Positions 1 through 6,956 of a stretch of 22,197 nucleotides of DNA are shown one piece after another. How positions within the stretch are numbered: position 1 is the first letter of the stretch; every line of letters begins with the position of its first letter. Source of the DNA: an uncultured Collinsella sp. (lineage in GTDB: Bacteria > Actinomycetota > Coriobacteriia > Coriobacteriales > Coriobacteriaceae); assembly GCA_905210085.1 (NCBI GenBank), contig CAJLVJ010000035.1, positions 1-22,197 of the forward strand, read 5' to 3'. Position numbers and translations under genes: made by a program. A model generated the notes under the pieces. The model was not told where the DNA came from and did not search any database. It worked only from the letters and a program-made list of their open reading frames with translations.

Positions 1-76
1 CGGGAGGCCGGATTGCCTTCCCTCAACGCGACCCTGCGGAGCCGTGAGCGGGGAGGGAAGGCAATCCGGCCTCCCG
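1..76. repeat. Long inverted repeat downstream of rubrerythrin
   Basis: Positions 1-23 are the exact reverse complement of 54-76, with a 30-base centre. The arms begin CGGGAGGCCGG and end with CTTCCCT. The element runs to the window edge, so the arms may continue outside. It lies about 30 bases beyond the rubrerythrin stop and could act as that gene's 3' hairpin, but there is no T-run after it inside the window. Its outer end (CGGGAGG) resembles that of the longer foldback at 2720-2862, which suggests a family of intergenic foldbacks. Confidence 0.75.
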
Positions 77-107
77 CCCCGCGCCCCGCAGCAGCCAGCG
101 CCAAGCG

Positions 108-647
108 CTAGTAGTTCACCACCTGCTCCTCAAAGTACGCCTTCGGATGGTTGCACACCGGGCACACCTCGGGCGCCTCGGCGCCCACATGCAGGTGCCC
201 ACAGTTCAGGCACTTCCATACCTTCACGCCCTCGCGCTCAAACACCTCGCCCGACTCAATACGCTCGACAAGCTTGTTGTAGCGCTCCTCGTGAGCCTTC
301 TCGACAGCACCGACGCCACGGAACTTTGCGGCAATCTCGGTAAAGCCCTCCTCCTCGGCGGTCTTGGCGAACTCGTCGTACATCGTGGTCCACTCGTAGT
401 TCTCGCCCGCAGCGGCATCACGCAAGTTGTCCAGAGTGTCGGGAACGGCGCCGTCGTGCAGATACTTAAACCACAGCTTGGCGTGCTCGGACTCGTTGCC
501 CGCCGTCTCGGCAAAGATATTCGAGATCTGAACGTAGCCATCCTTCTTGGCCTTAGATGCGTAGTAGCGATACTTGGTGTGTGCCTGGGACTCACCGGCA
601 AAAGCGGTCTCGAGGTTCTTCTTGGTTTGGGAATTCTCAAAATCCAT
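108..647 (-). CDS. rbr: Rubrerythrin
   Basis: A cytosolic non-haem di-iron peroxidase that reduces hydrogen peroxide in anaerobes, with electrons passed through its rubredoxin domain. The 179-residue protein has the standard two-domain plan. An N-terminal four-helix ferritin-like domain carries the ExxH motifs ESEH and EKAHEE. A C-terminal rubredoxin-type iron site follows, with CLNCG and CPVC. The ATG at 647 is preceded by GAAGGGAAG at good spacing; an in-frame start seven codons upstream lacks this and is not favoured. It lies 114 bases downstream of mutY on the same strand, behind the Rrf2 gene, so the three may be co-expressed as an oxidative-stress unit. No internal terminator is obvious, but a separate promoter in the gap cannot be excluded. 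Confidence 0.95.
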   Translation of the reverse strand: MDFENSQTKKNLETAFAGESQAHTKYRYYASKAKKDGYVQISNIFAETAGNESEHAKLWFKYLHDGAVPDTLDNLRDAAAGENYEWTTMYDEFAKTAEEEGFTEIAAKFRGVGAVEKAHEERYNKLVERIESGEVFEREGVKVWKCLNCGHLHVGAEAPEVCPVCNHPKAYFEEQVVNY

Positions 648-761
648 AGGTGTACTTCCCTTCAACACGTGCCGCCCATAGGCTTTGAGCGACCTTGTCT
701 TTAGGATGCCCTCAAGCCGCGAATTTAAACCTTACAATCCCGTTCTTCAGATTTGAGCGGG

Positions 762-1667
762 CTACACACTCAACCAACGATCGTCCTCGGCTCGGCAAAA
801 GCCCTCGCGCTCCAGGTCAGCTAGAATGCCCGCGATCAAGTCGCACTCGACCGGCCCGCGACCGGCTGCCGCTTCCATCTCGTTAACGCCCACCACGGCA
901 TCAGCAAGCGTAATCCCCGCCGGCTGCCCATCGCGCGCTGCCAACAACATACGCACGATATGCGCGCGCTTTTGGCGGCGCGAGCCCTCAAACTTGGACT
1001 GACGGCTATAGCCCGCCGACCGCCTGGACGGATTGGGCAACGTCTTTTTTAGATATGCGCCGTAATCTAGCAACGCGTAATACCACGCGCGCGGCGTGTC
1101 GGCATCATCGAGCGGCACGGCAAAGGGAGCGATCTCGTCCGCCGACGCACCGGGGGCCGCCGGACAGGCCGCCTGAATCAGCGGCACCAGCTCGCGATCG
1201 GGAACAGCCGGTACATCGGGAAAGAAGTGATGCAGAAAGACCGTGCGCACATTGGTCTCCAGATACACGCCCGGAAGATCAAACGCAAACGACCGGATAC
1301 CCTGCGCCGTTGCCGGGCCAATACCAGGCAGAGCGACCAAGTCACGCGTCTCGTGTGGAAACTCCCCGTCCCAGTCCTCTACAACGCGCTGAGCGGCCTT
1401 GTGGAGCGCCAGAGCGCGTCGGTTGTAGCCCATCCCCTGCCAAGCGTCCAAAACATCGGAAGGCGCGGCCTGGGCAAGCGCCTGCACGGTCGGAAAACGA
1501 TCGAGCCACACCGGCATGCGCGCCTCCACACGCGGAACCTGCGTTTGCTGCAGCATGACCTCAGAAAGCCAAATGATGTACGGATCGCGTGTGCGGCGCC
1601 ACGGAAGGTCGCGATAACGCAGGACCCCTTCCGAACGAATCATCGAACGAAAGGGGTCCTGAATCAT
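762..1667 (-). CDS. mutY: MutY-like A/G-specific adenine glycosylase, short form without Fe-S cluster
   Basis: A HhH-GPD base-excision glycosylase, expected to remove adenine mispaired with 8-oxoguanine. The 301-residue protein has PWR near residue 22, the catalytic-Glu segment LSEVMLQQTQV (E36), GMGYNRRA, and the helix-hairpin-helix LPGIGPATAQ (113-122). Two departures from classical MutY are visible. The residue aligning with the catalytic Asp (LDGNV in E. coli) is Glu (LETNV, E137). The four cysteines of the C-terminal 4Fe-4S loop are absent, the segment after DYGAYLKK being Arg/Ser-rich. There is also no MutT-like 8-oxoG recognition domain. The start has AAGGAG eight bases upstream. It begins 21 bases after the Rrf2 stop, so it is probably co-transcribed with that gene. 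An alternative HhH-GPD specificity is possible. Confidence 0.85.
   Translation of the reverse strand: MIQDPFRSMIRSEGVLRYRDLPWRRTRDPYIIWLSEVMLQQTQVPRVEARMPVWLDRFPTVQALAQAAPSDVLDAWQGMGYNRRALALHKAAQRVVEDWDGEFPHETRDLVALPGIGPATAQGIRSFAFDLPGVYLETNVRTVFLHHFFPDVPAVPDRELVPLIQAACPAAPGASADEIAPFAVPLDDADTPRAWYYALLDYGAYLKKTLPNPSRRSAGYSRQSKFEGSRRQKRAHIVRMLLAARDGQPAGITLADAVVGVNEMEAAAGRGPVECDLIAGILADLEREGFCRAEDDRWLSV
1621..1660 (-). repeat. Perfect 10-bp inverted repeat in the first codons of mutY
   Basis: AGGACCCCTT (1621-1630) and AAGGGGTCCT (1651-1660) are exact reverse complements separated by 20 bases, lying within codons 3-16 of mutY. The mRNA could form a 10-bp hairpin just downstream of the start codon. 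The loop contains a near-duplicated CGTTCG-type segment (FRSMIRS in the protein). Confidence 0.6.
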
Positions 1668-1688
1668 GGCTATGCTCCTTATGCGGCG

Positions 1689-2174
1689 CTATTCCTCCCG
1701 GTAAGCGCACGCGCAGGTGGCGTACTCGGGAAACGCTTCGCGGTCGGCGAACTTGGGATCGACGGCCGGGAACTGGCGGTGAGCGACGATGTCGCCGAGC
1801 GAAACGGAATCGAGGTAGTCGCGCATCAACGCCTGAGCTCCGGCCCACAGGGGATGATAGCAGCACGCGCCCATGCGCGCACAGTCACCATCGGGCGCGG
1901 TGCAATCGTTCATAACCATAGGACCCTGAACGGCCTCGACGACCTGGCGGATAGTGACGTCGTCCGGACTGACCTTGAGACGCATGCCACCGTGGACGCC
2001 ACGCAGGCTCTCCACAATACCGGCCTGGACCAAACCGTGCTGAATCGAGCGGGCAAACGAATACGGGACATTGACCTCTTCGGCAGCGGTGCGAACAGAA
2101 AGCAAACACTCCGGATCCTCAGCAAGCATCGCCAGCATTCGAAGGGCGTAATCAGTCTTCCTCGATATGTCCAT
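1689..2174 (-). CDS. Rrf2-family transcriptional regulator with candidate Fe-S cysteines
   Basis: A 161-residue winged-helix regulator. It begins MDISRKTDYALRML, the typical Rrf2 opening, and the helix-turn-helix lies around residues 25-60. GVHGGMRL at 60-66 is the family's wing. Cysteines C91, C98 and C104/C105 form the region that holds a [2Fe-2S] or [4Fe-4S] cluster in IscR and NsrR, so redox or NO sensing is likely. Extra cysteines C154 and C156 lie at the C-terminus. The start at 2174 is chosen because AAAGGGG lies just upstream; upstream in-frame starts give a non-Rrf2 extension. It is the first gene of the group with mutY and probably rubrerythrin, so it likely controls that group and itself. 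IscR-like versus NsrR-like function cannot be decided from the sequence; no isc or suf genes are visible here. Confidence 0.9.
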   Translation of the reverse strand: MDISRKTDYALRMLAMLAEDPECLLSVRTAAEEVNVPYSFARSIQHGLVQAGIVESLRGVHGGMRLKVSPDDVTIRQVVEAVQGPMVMNDCTAPDGDCARMGACCYHPLWAGAQALMRDYLDSVSLGDIVAHRQFPAVDPKFADREAFPEYATCACAYREE

Positions 2175-2334
2175 TTTTCCCCTTTCAAGGAATACGAACA
2201 GCTCGAATGAGCTCCGGGGCCGAGCTTGTGTCGAGACGCTAAATGACCGCCAGGACATCCAAATGGTAAATCGGATATCCACTGAGTGCCGCGCTTGGAG
2301 CGAAATGCATCAGATGCGGCGCACAGTGCAATTT

Positions 2335-2363
2335 AGTATAACCTAACCCCCTGTCTCGTAGAA
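2335..2363 (-). promoter_or_regulatory. Candidate promoter for the Rrf2-mutY group
   Basis: On the minus strand a good -10 hexamer TATACT (2335-2340) lies 17 bases from a weak -35 TTCTAC (2358-2363). Transcription would start near 2328, giving a leader of about 150 bases before the Rrf2 start. The -35 region overlaps a CCTGT/ACAGG inverted repeat. The weak -35 limits confidence. Confidence 0.4.
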
Positions 2364-2367
2364 CAGG

Positions 2368-2379
2368 TGTTGCGCAACA
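2368..2379. promoter_or_regulatory. 12-bp palindrome upstream of the Rrf2 promoter
   Basis: TGTTGCGCAACA is a perfect palindrome lying immediately upstream of the candidate -35 hexamer. Its place suits an activator or repressor site, but no protein can be assigned to it from the sequence. Confidence 0.35.
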
Positions 2380-2495
2380 AAGCTGTTGTTCAGACAGATA
2401 TACTTATTAGATTTTACTTGCGTTCCCGAAGGCGCGGGGATTCTGGGCGAAGATGCACCAGGGCGATCGTTCTATCGAAACAAAGTGCATCAAAC

Positions 2496-2525
2496 GCAAA
2501 AAGCCACGTCCGAAGACGTGGCTTT
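2496..2525 (-). terminator. Rho-independent terminator of tRNA-Asp
   Basis: On the minus strand AAAGCCACGTC and GACGTGGCTTT form an 11-bp perfect stem around a TTCG tetraloop, and the T-run continues to TTTTTGC. It begins 9 bases beyond the tRNA 3' end. Confidence 0.9.
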
Positions 2526-2533
2526 AATTGCGT

Positions 2534-2611
<78 letters not shown>

Positions 2612-2657
2612 AGGCAGTCGTTCGCGTTTGTTTCCGCTCGCGTGCGCTGCGGGGATT

Positions 2658-2687
2658 AGTATACACAGAAGTCTGTCCGCCGCGCAA
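2658..2687 (-). promoter_or_regulatory. Promoter of tRNA-Asp
   Basis: On the minus strand -35 TTGCGC (2682-2687) and -10 TATACT (2658-2663) are separated by 18 bases. Transcription would start near 2651, about 40 bases before the mature tRNA 5' end. Confidence 0.55.
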
Positions 2688-2719
2688 CAACTTTTTTGAA
2701 AAATTTTTTGGGGCCATCC

Positions 2720-2862
2720 GGGAGGGCTTCCGGGGCTGAGGGCGGGGGTTAAGTTTGCTGCTCTACAGTCCTGCGCAAGACGGAAAGCACATTAAGTGCT
2801 TTCCTTTGCGTGCGGAACTCGCGACAAACTTAACCCCCGCCCTCAGCCCCGGAAGCCCTCCC
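2720..2862. repeat. 143-bp foldback element with perfect 37-bp arms and an inner hairpin
   Basis: Positions 2720-2756 are the exact reverse complement of 2826-2862 over 37 bp. The 69-base centre holds its own hairpin, GGAAAGCAC-ATTAA-GTGCTTTCC (2782-2804), with an outer CGCAA/TTGCG pair (2774-2778 with 2806-2810). The arms contain runs such as GGCGGGGGTTAAGTTT. No open reading frame fits it. It lies between the terminator of the phosphodiesterase gene and the promoter of tRNA-Asp. Perfect arms suggest recent origin or ongoing homogenisation, since mutations would otherwise break the pairing. Confidence 0.9.
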
Positions 2863-2980
2863 TGCCGTCACATTATTCAACCAGTTTTGCGGGCGTGCGC
2901 CGCTGCGCGGCTAGTCCGCGTGCTCCTCGGCGGGGTTGGTCTGATTGTTTTTGTTGAAGCTCTGCCTTTGGCTCAAATGG

Positions 2981-3010
2981 AAACGGGGGACGCATTTGCA
3001 TCCCCCGTTT
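2981..3010 (-). terminator. Terminator of the YfcE-like phosphodiesterase gene, possibly bidirectional
   Basis: AAACGGGGGA (2981-2990) pairs perfectly with TCCCCCGTTT (3001-3010), with a further GCA/TGC pair inside. It lies 9 bases beyond the stop of the gene ending at 3020. The T-rich tract is stronger on the plus strand (GTTTTTGTTG) than on the minus strand (GTTTCCATTT), so it may work in both directions. Confidence 0.75.
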
Positions 3011-3019
3011 TTGTTGTGG

Positions 3020-3487
3020 TTACTCTAGATCAATAAATTTGGTGCTTATGATCTTGCCGTCTTTTACGAGCATTCTGGCCATGGTGGGGCCTCGGGTGCC
3101 TCTGGGGTAGCTGGCGCTGCCTGGGTTGAGGACCAGGCAGCGGCCCACTTGGGCTTCTTTGGTTACGTGGGTGTGACCGTTGATGGCTACGTCTACGGAC
3201 CCCACCGGAAGGTCTTCGCGGTAGTGGGCTACGGCGAATTTGAGGCCTTCGTAGGTAAAGAGCGCAAGACGGTCTACATCGGGGCCGTAGTCGCGGTAGT
3301 AATCGTTGTTGCCCAGTACGGCCCGCACGGGGGCGATGGTGCATAGGTGCTCGTAGTCTATCTCTGACGTGAGGTCGCCGGCGTGGATGATCAGGTCTGC
3401 GCCCTCAAGCTCATCCAAGAGCGCAGGCGATAAATAGCCGTGGGTGTCCGAGATGATGTCGATACGCTTGGCGCTTGCACTGTTCAT
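3020..3487 (-). CDS. YfcE/MJ0936-like metallophosphoesterase
   Basis: A 155-residue calcineurin-like phosphoesterase, a small cytosolic metal-dependent phosphodiesterase. All family motifs are present: SDTHG (D14, H16), GD (D38), GNND (N60-D62), H88, and NGHTH (H105, H107), followed by NPGS. The physiological substrate of this family is uncertain, as YfcE-type enzymes act mainly on artificial phosphodiesters. The start at 3487 follows GGAAGGGA and gives an N-terminus that begins just before the first motif; longer in-frame versions add an Arg-rich unrelated extension. It stands alone, with terminators on both sides. Confidence 0.9.
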   Translation of the reverse strand: MNSASAKRIDIISDTHGYLSPALLDELEGADLIIHAGDLTSEIDYEHLCTIAPVRAVLGNNDYYRDYGPDVDRLALFTYEGLKFAVAHYREDLPVGSVDVAINGHTHVTKEAQVGRCLVLNPGSASYPRGTRGPTMARMLVKDGKIISTKFIDLE

Positions 3488-3526
3488 GGGATCCCTTCCG
3501 CAAAAAACGATTCGGCAGATACATAC

Positions 3527-3576
3527 AAAAAGGCCCCACGGCTCCGCAGACGATGGGTCTACAGGGCTGCGGGGCC
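3527..3576 (-). terminator. Terminator after the first LytTR regulator
   Basis: On the minus strand GGCCCCGCAG... pairs with ...CCGTGGGGCC, with GCAG/CTGC inside, and is followed by TTTTTG. It lies about 7 bases beyond the regulator stop at 3583. Confidence 0.8.
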
Positions 3577-3582
3577 AGTGTG

Positions 3583-4299
3583 CTAGAGACTCAGAGCCTT
3601 CTTGAGCGGCACGACGCGGCGGCGCGAAACCGGCACGCGTTCGTCGACGCCCGTAATGCCCAGCTGGATGGCGCCCGAGGGCACCGTCTCGACGTCCGTA
3701 ACGCACGCCAAGTTGACGATATAGCGGCGGTGAACACGGAAGAAGCCAAAGTCGCAGAGCTTGGCCTCAAACTGCGCCAGCGAGGTCGTCGACAAAAAGC
3801 GATCATCGACGGTATAGATGCAGGAGTAATCGTCCTTGGCCATGATAAAGCGAATGTCGTCCACGGGAATGAGCACCTTGCGGCCGCCCTTTTCCACCGG
3901 GATACGCTCGATGGTCACCTTGCTGTCCGTAACCGGCTTGGTGCGTTGCGTGACCTTCTCGATCGCGCGATCCAAGCGAGCTTCCTCGACCGGCTTCATC
4001 AGATAATCGACGGCATCCACGTCGAATGCCTCGACCGCATGGTCACTATACGCAGTCACAAACACGATCGCCGGCGGATTTTTGAGCTTATGCAGCGCCT
4101 CGGCAAGTTGCAGGCCCGAGGCACCGGGCATCGAGATATCGAGAAACACGACATCCACGCGACTTTCCATAAGCATCTCGATGGCGGAGCGGACGCTCGA
4201 CGCCTCCGTGATCGTGCCGATCTTGCCCGTTTGCTCGAGCAGGAAGCGAAGCTCCGAGCGAGCCGGCGCCTCATCATCCACAATCATCGCACGCAGCAT
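3583..4299 (-). CDS. LytTR-family response regulator (system 1)
   Basis: A 238-residue response regulator. The receiver domain (about 1-118) has acidic residues D8 and D9, phospho-acceptor D54 in FLDIS, and K102 in MKPVEE. The DNA-binding LytTR domain (about 132-236) ends FRVHRRYIVNL...VPVSRRRV. These proteins bind direct-repeat promoter sites after phosphorylation by a LytS-type kinase, and the kinase gene lies directly upstream. The ATG at 4299 has GAAAGG ten bases upstream; a TTG at 4320 is possible but less likely. It closely resembles the second regulator at 9469-10203 (both have LDI-MPG-SG, AVDY and KPVE-ARL), so the two are paralogues. The target genes are unknown. Confidence 0.93.
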   Translation of the reverse strand: MLRAMIVDDEAPARSELRFLLEQTGKIGTITEASSVRSAIEMLMESRVDVVFLDISMPGASGLQLAEALHKLKNPPAIVFVTAYSDHAVEAFDVDAVDYLMKPVEEARLDRAIEKVTQRTKPVTDSKVTIERIPVEKGGRKVLIPVDDIRFIMAKDDYSCIYTVDDRFLSTTSLAQFEAKLCDFGFFRVHRRYIVNLACVTDVETVPSGAIQLGITGVDERVPVSRRRVVPLKKALSL

Positions 4300-4324
4300 A
4301 GGGATAAAACCTTTCGTCAACTAA

Positions 4325-4362
4325 CTACGCCGGGCATCCGTCGCATGACGTTGAGCCCGTAG
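4325..4362 (-). other. Hairpin between kinase and regulator of system 1
   Basis: CTACGCCGGGC and GCCCGTAG can pair with one bulge around a loop of about 19 bases, in the 72-base gap between kinase and regulator. There is no T-run, so it may set the relative expression or stability of the two parts rather than stop transcription. Confidence 0.35.
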
Positions 4363-4371
4363 CCTTTTATT

Positions 4372-5715
4372 TTACTCTTGAATGTCGAAGATGCTCTCTG
4401 ACAAATCAAGATGAAGGAGCACTTTGGTGCCCTTGCCCGGCGCCGATTCGACACGCGTATAGGAGTGCGGCCCATAAAAGCGATGGATGCGCTCCGAAAT
4501 ATTGTGCATGGCCACACCGGCGCCGCCACCCTGGGGAGAGCTGGCGTCGGGACGGGCAGAACGCTCGTCAAACAGTCTGGCGGCGGTACCCTCATCCATG
4601 CCCACGCCATTATCGGCCACGGCAATCAAGATTGCATCCTCGCCGTCTTGGTGAACGGTCACGTCGATCCTCAGGGCGTCGTCATCGCCCATACCATGAC
4701 GTACGGCGTTCTCGACAATCGGCTGGATCACGAACGCCGGCACCAGCGTATCTTCCACGTCCTCGGACACATCGAACGTCGCAAGCACGCGGTCCTCGCC
4801 AAAGCGGGCCTTCTCAAAGGTAAGGTAGCGCTTGGTCTGTGCGACCTCGCGCGAGACCGGAATAAGCGATCCCGAGTTGTCGAGCGTGGCACGATAGAAC
4901 GATGAGAACTCACGAAGCAGTTCGCGGGCCCGCAGCGGGTCGGTGCGCGTAAACGATGCAATGGTGTTCAGCGTGTTGAACAGGAAGTGCGGGTTAATCT
5001 GCGCCTGCAGCGCACGCACCTCGGCGCGCGCCGTGAGTTCCTTTTGCACCTCGAGCTCGTGGATGGCGAGCTGCGTGGACAAGATCTCGGCAAAGCCCGA
5101 GGCAAGCGCGTACTGGGTACGGTCGACGGCGCGCGGGGTCTTGTAGTAGAACTTGAGCGTGCCGACGGTACGATCGCCCACCTTGATGGGGGCGATAATG
5201 CCGGCGGGAACTTGGTTGTGCGAGCCGTCCGAGCCCACGACATCCACCATACGGTTGAACGACTGCACGATGCCATGTTCGATAACGTAGCGTGTGGCAA
5301 GCGTGTGGATGGGAGAATCTGGCAGTAGTTTTTCCTCAAACTCTCCCGCACAGGCAAGCACGTTGTCCTCGTCGGTGATGGCCACCGTCATGGCGCGCGT
5401 CTCGGGCAAAATGCGCCGGCACACCAAACGCGCCGACTCCTGCGTCAGACCGCCCTTAATGTCCTCGAGCATGGCCGAGGCCACCGAGAGCGTCTCCTCG
5501 GTGTACTGGGAGCGCACCGAATCGGGATTGAGCGTCAAAAAGATAAAGATGCACAGAAAGATGCACAGCAGCGCGCAGGCAATCACCGTGGCGATCGGCT
5601 CGATACCGGTCACCAAGGCAAAAATAAAGTACACCAGCACGCAAATGGCGCAGGCAACGGCAATGATGCGAAAGATTGATATTGAACTATCGCGCTGGGC
5701 GCGGCGGTCGATCAT
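4372..5715 (-). CDS. LytS-like membrane sensor histidine kinase (system 1)
   Basis: A 447-residue sensor kinase for the adjacent regulator. Two membrane helices lie at about 14-36 and 40-62. A GAF-like sensory region spans about 75-215. The His_kinase (LytS-type) segment is LQAQINPHFLFNT, with H243 the predicted phospho-acceptor, followed by a HATPase domain with QPIVENAVRHG, ADNGVGMD and GVAMHNISERI. With only two helices and no long external loop, the signal is probably membrane-state or cytosolic. The start at 5715 has GGAGGGG upstream and overlaps the stop of the glycosyltransferase (ATGA), so translation is coupled to that gene. The ligand is unknown. Confidence 0.93.
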   Translation of the reverse strand: MIDRRAQRDSSISIFRIIAVACAICVLVYFIFALVTGIEPIATVIACALLCIFLCIFIFLTLNPDSVRSQYTEETLSVASAMLEDIKGGLTQESARLVCRRILPETRAMTVAITDEDNVLACAGEFEEKLLPDSPIHTLATRYVIEHGIVQSFNRMVDVVGSDGSHNQVPAGIIAPIKVGDRTVGTLKFYYKTPRAVDRTQYALASGFAEILSTQLAIHELEVQKELTARAEVRALQAQINPHFLFNTLNTIASFTRTDPLRARELLREFSSFYRATLDNSGSLIPVSREVAQTKRYLTFEKARFGEDRVLATFDVSEDVEDTLVPAFVIQPIVENAVRHGMGDDDALRIDVTVHQDGEDAILIAVADNGVGMDEGTAARLFDERSARPDASSPQGGGAGVAMHNISERIHRFYGPHSYTRVESAPGKGTKVLLHLDLSESIFDIQE

Positions 5716-6899
5716 TCGGCCCCCTCCAGGATACTGATCAGTTGTGCGTCACGCCAAAGCCCGTCCATGATCTTGGGCCAAAAGCTCTGGAAACGCAGGT
5801 AGCTTGCAGCGTTTTGGCGCGCATAGGCCTTTGCCTCGCCGATACCATGGCGCCAGATGCGCAGGTAGCCCTCATGCTCGCGGGTAAACACGCTGCGGAC
5901 CATAGCGGTCTTGCGCACGCGGTCGTCGAGCTCGCGCGAAATCCACGGGCCCGGGTAGGGCATGAGCGATGCCGCCGTAACGGGAATGAGCTCCTTTTGA
6001 TGCGCGGCGAATGTCAACTTGGCCCGTTCGTAGTACCAACGGTATACATCCTGCATAAAGCGCGGTGAGCGCTTTTCGGACTCCGGAGGCAGATGGCGCA
6101 CGGTCCACTCGTTATCGAACCACACGTCGTAGCCAAACATGCGCATGTTAAAGAGGTAATCCAAGTCCTCGCCGCGGGTGATAAACGGGTCAAAGGCCAC
6201 ACGCGTAAAGGCGCGGGCATGCAGGGCCATCAGGCCGCCGCACACGTAGTTGGAGCGCGAGATGCGGGTGCCCGAGAGCGCCTTTTTCATCCAACGGTTG
6301 AACTCGATGCGCTTGGTCCACCAACGATGGCAGATACCCGCCTTGTCCGTGGGAGCCAGCGGCGAGCCGTCGCGATCGTAGAAATAGCCGCTCTTGACCA
6401 AGATCGGCAAGCCCTGACGCGTCTGCTGCCCCAACGCATAGGTCGCGCGCTTCATAAAGTCGGCGTCGATGACAGTCTCATCGTCATCCAAAAAGATAAC
6501 CGCGTCATGCCCCAGCACAGCGGCACAGGCTAGCCCCATGTTGCGGATGGCACCGTAGCCTCGCAGGCTCACGCACTCGCCCGAACCCTTGGGCGCGATC
6601 TGAGCAACCCGGTCTGCGATGCGCGAGGCCTGGGTGTTGGTGACAACGGTGACCTTGAGCGTGGGATGCGCGTCGACAATCTCGTGCACGCGCAGCGACA
6701 CATCGGCTGTGGCAGAAACGGGACAGACCACCAAAAGGATGATGCGTGGGATGTCACGCACCTGCTCAAGCGAGGCCAGGCAGCGGTCGAGTTCGGAATT
6801 GTCGGCGTTGAGTCGCGTCGAATGGTCATAAGTGCCAGGGGCGTTTGCGCAAGCGTCATCGCCCGCCCAATACGTTGGAATCACGACTGTGGCGTTCAT
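5712..6899 (-). CDS. Family 2 glycosyltransferase
   Basis: A 395-residue GT-A-fold glycosyltransferase without membrane helices, thus cytosolic or membrane-associated. It opens with ATVVIPTY and has the nucleotide/metal motif FLDDDE (138-140) and the later acidic motif RGEDLDY (243-245), which usually holds the acceptor-activating residue. A conserved-looking WFDNEWTVRHLPP segment follows. Sugar donor and acceptor cannot be inferred. The start at 6899 has GGGAGGGT upstream. It is the first gene of a unit with the LytS-like kinase and LytTR regulator, linked by a four-base overlap; this is an unusual partner for a two-component system and suggests a cell-surface glycan role. A strong terminator lies only 21 bases before its start. 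Confidence 0.88.
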   Translation of the reverse strand: MNATVVIPTYWAGDDACANAPGTYDHSTRLNADNSELDRCLASLEQVRDIPRIILLVVCPVSATADVSLRVHEIVDAHPTLKVTVVTNTQASRIADRVAQIAPKGSGECVSLRGYGAIRNMGLACAAVLGHDAVIFLDDDETVIDADFMKRATYALGQQTRQGLPILVKSGYFYDRDGSPLAPTDKAGICHRWWTKRIEFNRWMKKALSGTRISRSNYVCGGLMALHARAFTRVAFDPFITRGEDLDYLFNMRMFGYDVWFDNEWTVRHLPPESEKRSPRFMQDVYRWYYERAKLTFAAHQKELIPVTAASLMPYPGPWISRELDDRVRKTAMVRSVFTREHEGYLRIWRHGIGEAKAYARQNAASYLRFQSFWPKIMDGLWRDAQLISILEGAE

Positions 6900-6920
6900 G
6901 CCTTACCCTCCCTGCAACAC

Positions 6921-6956
6921 AAAAACGGGGCGCCGCCAAACACAGGCGACGCCCCG
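6921..6956 (-). terminator. Strong terminator between the MFS gene and the glycosyltransferase
   Basis: On the minus strand CGGGGCGTCGCC pairs with GGCGGCGCCCCG (one G-U), followed by GTTTTTGTG. It ends the MFS transcript, but its T-run lies about 20 bases before the glycosyltransferase start. That leaves no room for a promoter after it. Confidence 0.85.

Larger units (their letters stand above)
2175..2533. other. Intergenic region between the Rrf2 gene and the tRNA-Asp end
   Basis: A 359-base stretch without a convincing gene. It holds the candidate Rrf2 promoter (2335-2363), a 12-bp palindrome (2368-2379), a GGATATCC palindrome at 2273-2280 in the presumed leader, a 7-bp inverted repeat (2452-2458 with 2485-2491), and the tRNA terminator (2496-2525). 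Confidence 0.6.
2612..3019. other. Intergenic region with tRNA promoter, foldback and terminator
   Basis: A 408-base stretch without a protein gene. It holds the tRNA-Asp promoter (2658-2687), the long foldback (2720-2862) and the terminator of the phosphodiesterase gene (2981-3010). In 2863-2980 I see nothing recognisable. Confidence 0.7.

Noticed and set aside
3475..4362. Plus-strand 295-codon open frame over the first LytTR regulator
   Set aside because: Antisense to a complete response regulator; no domain or ribosome site of its own.
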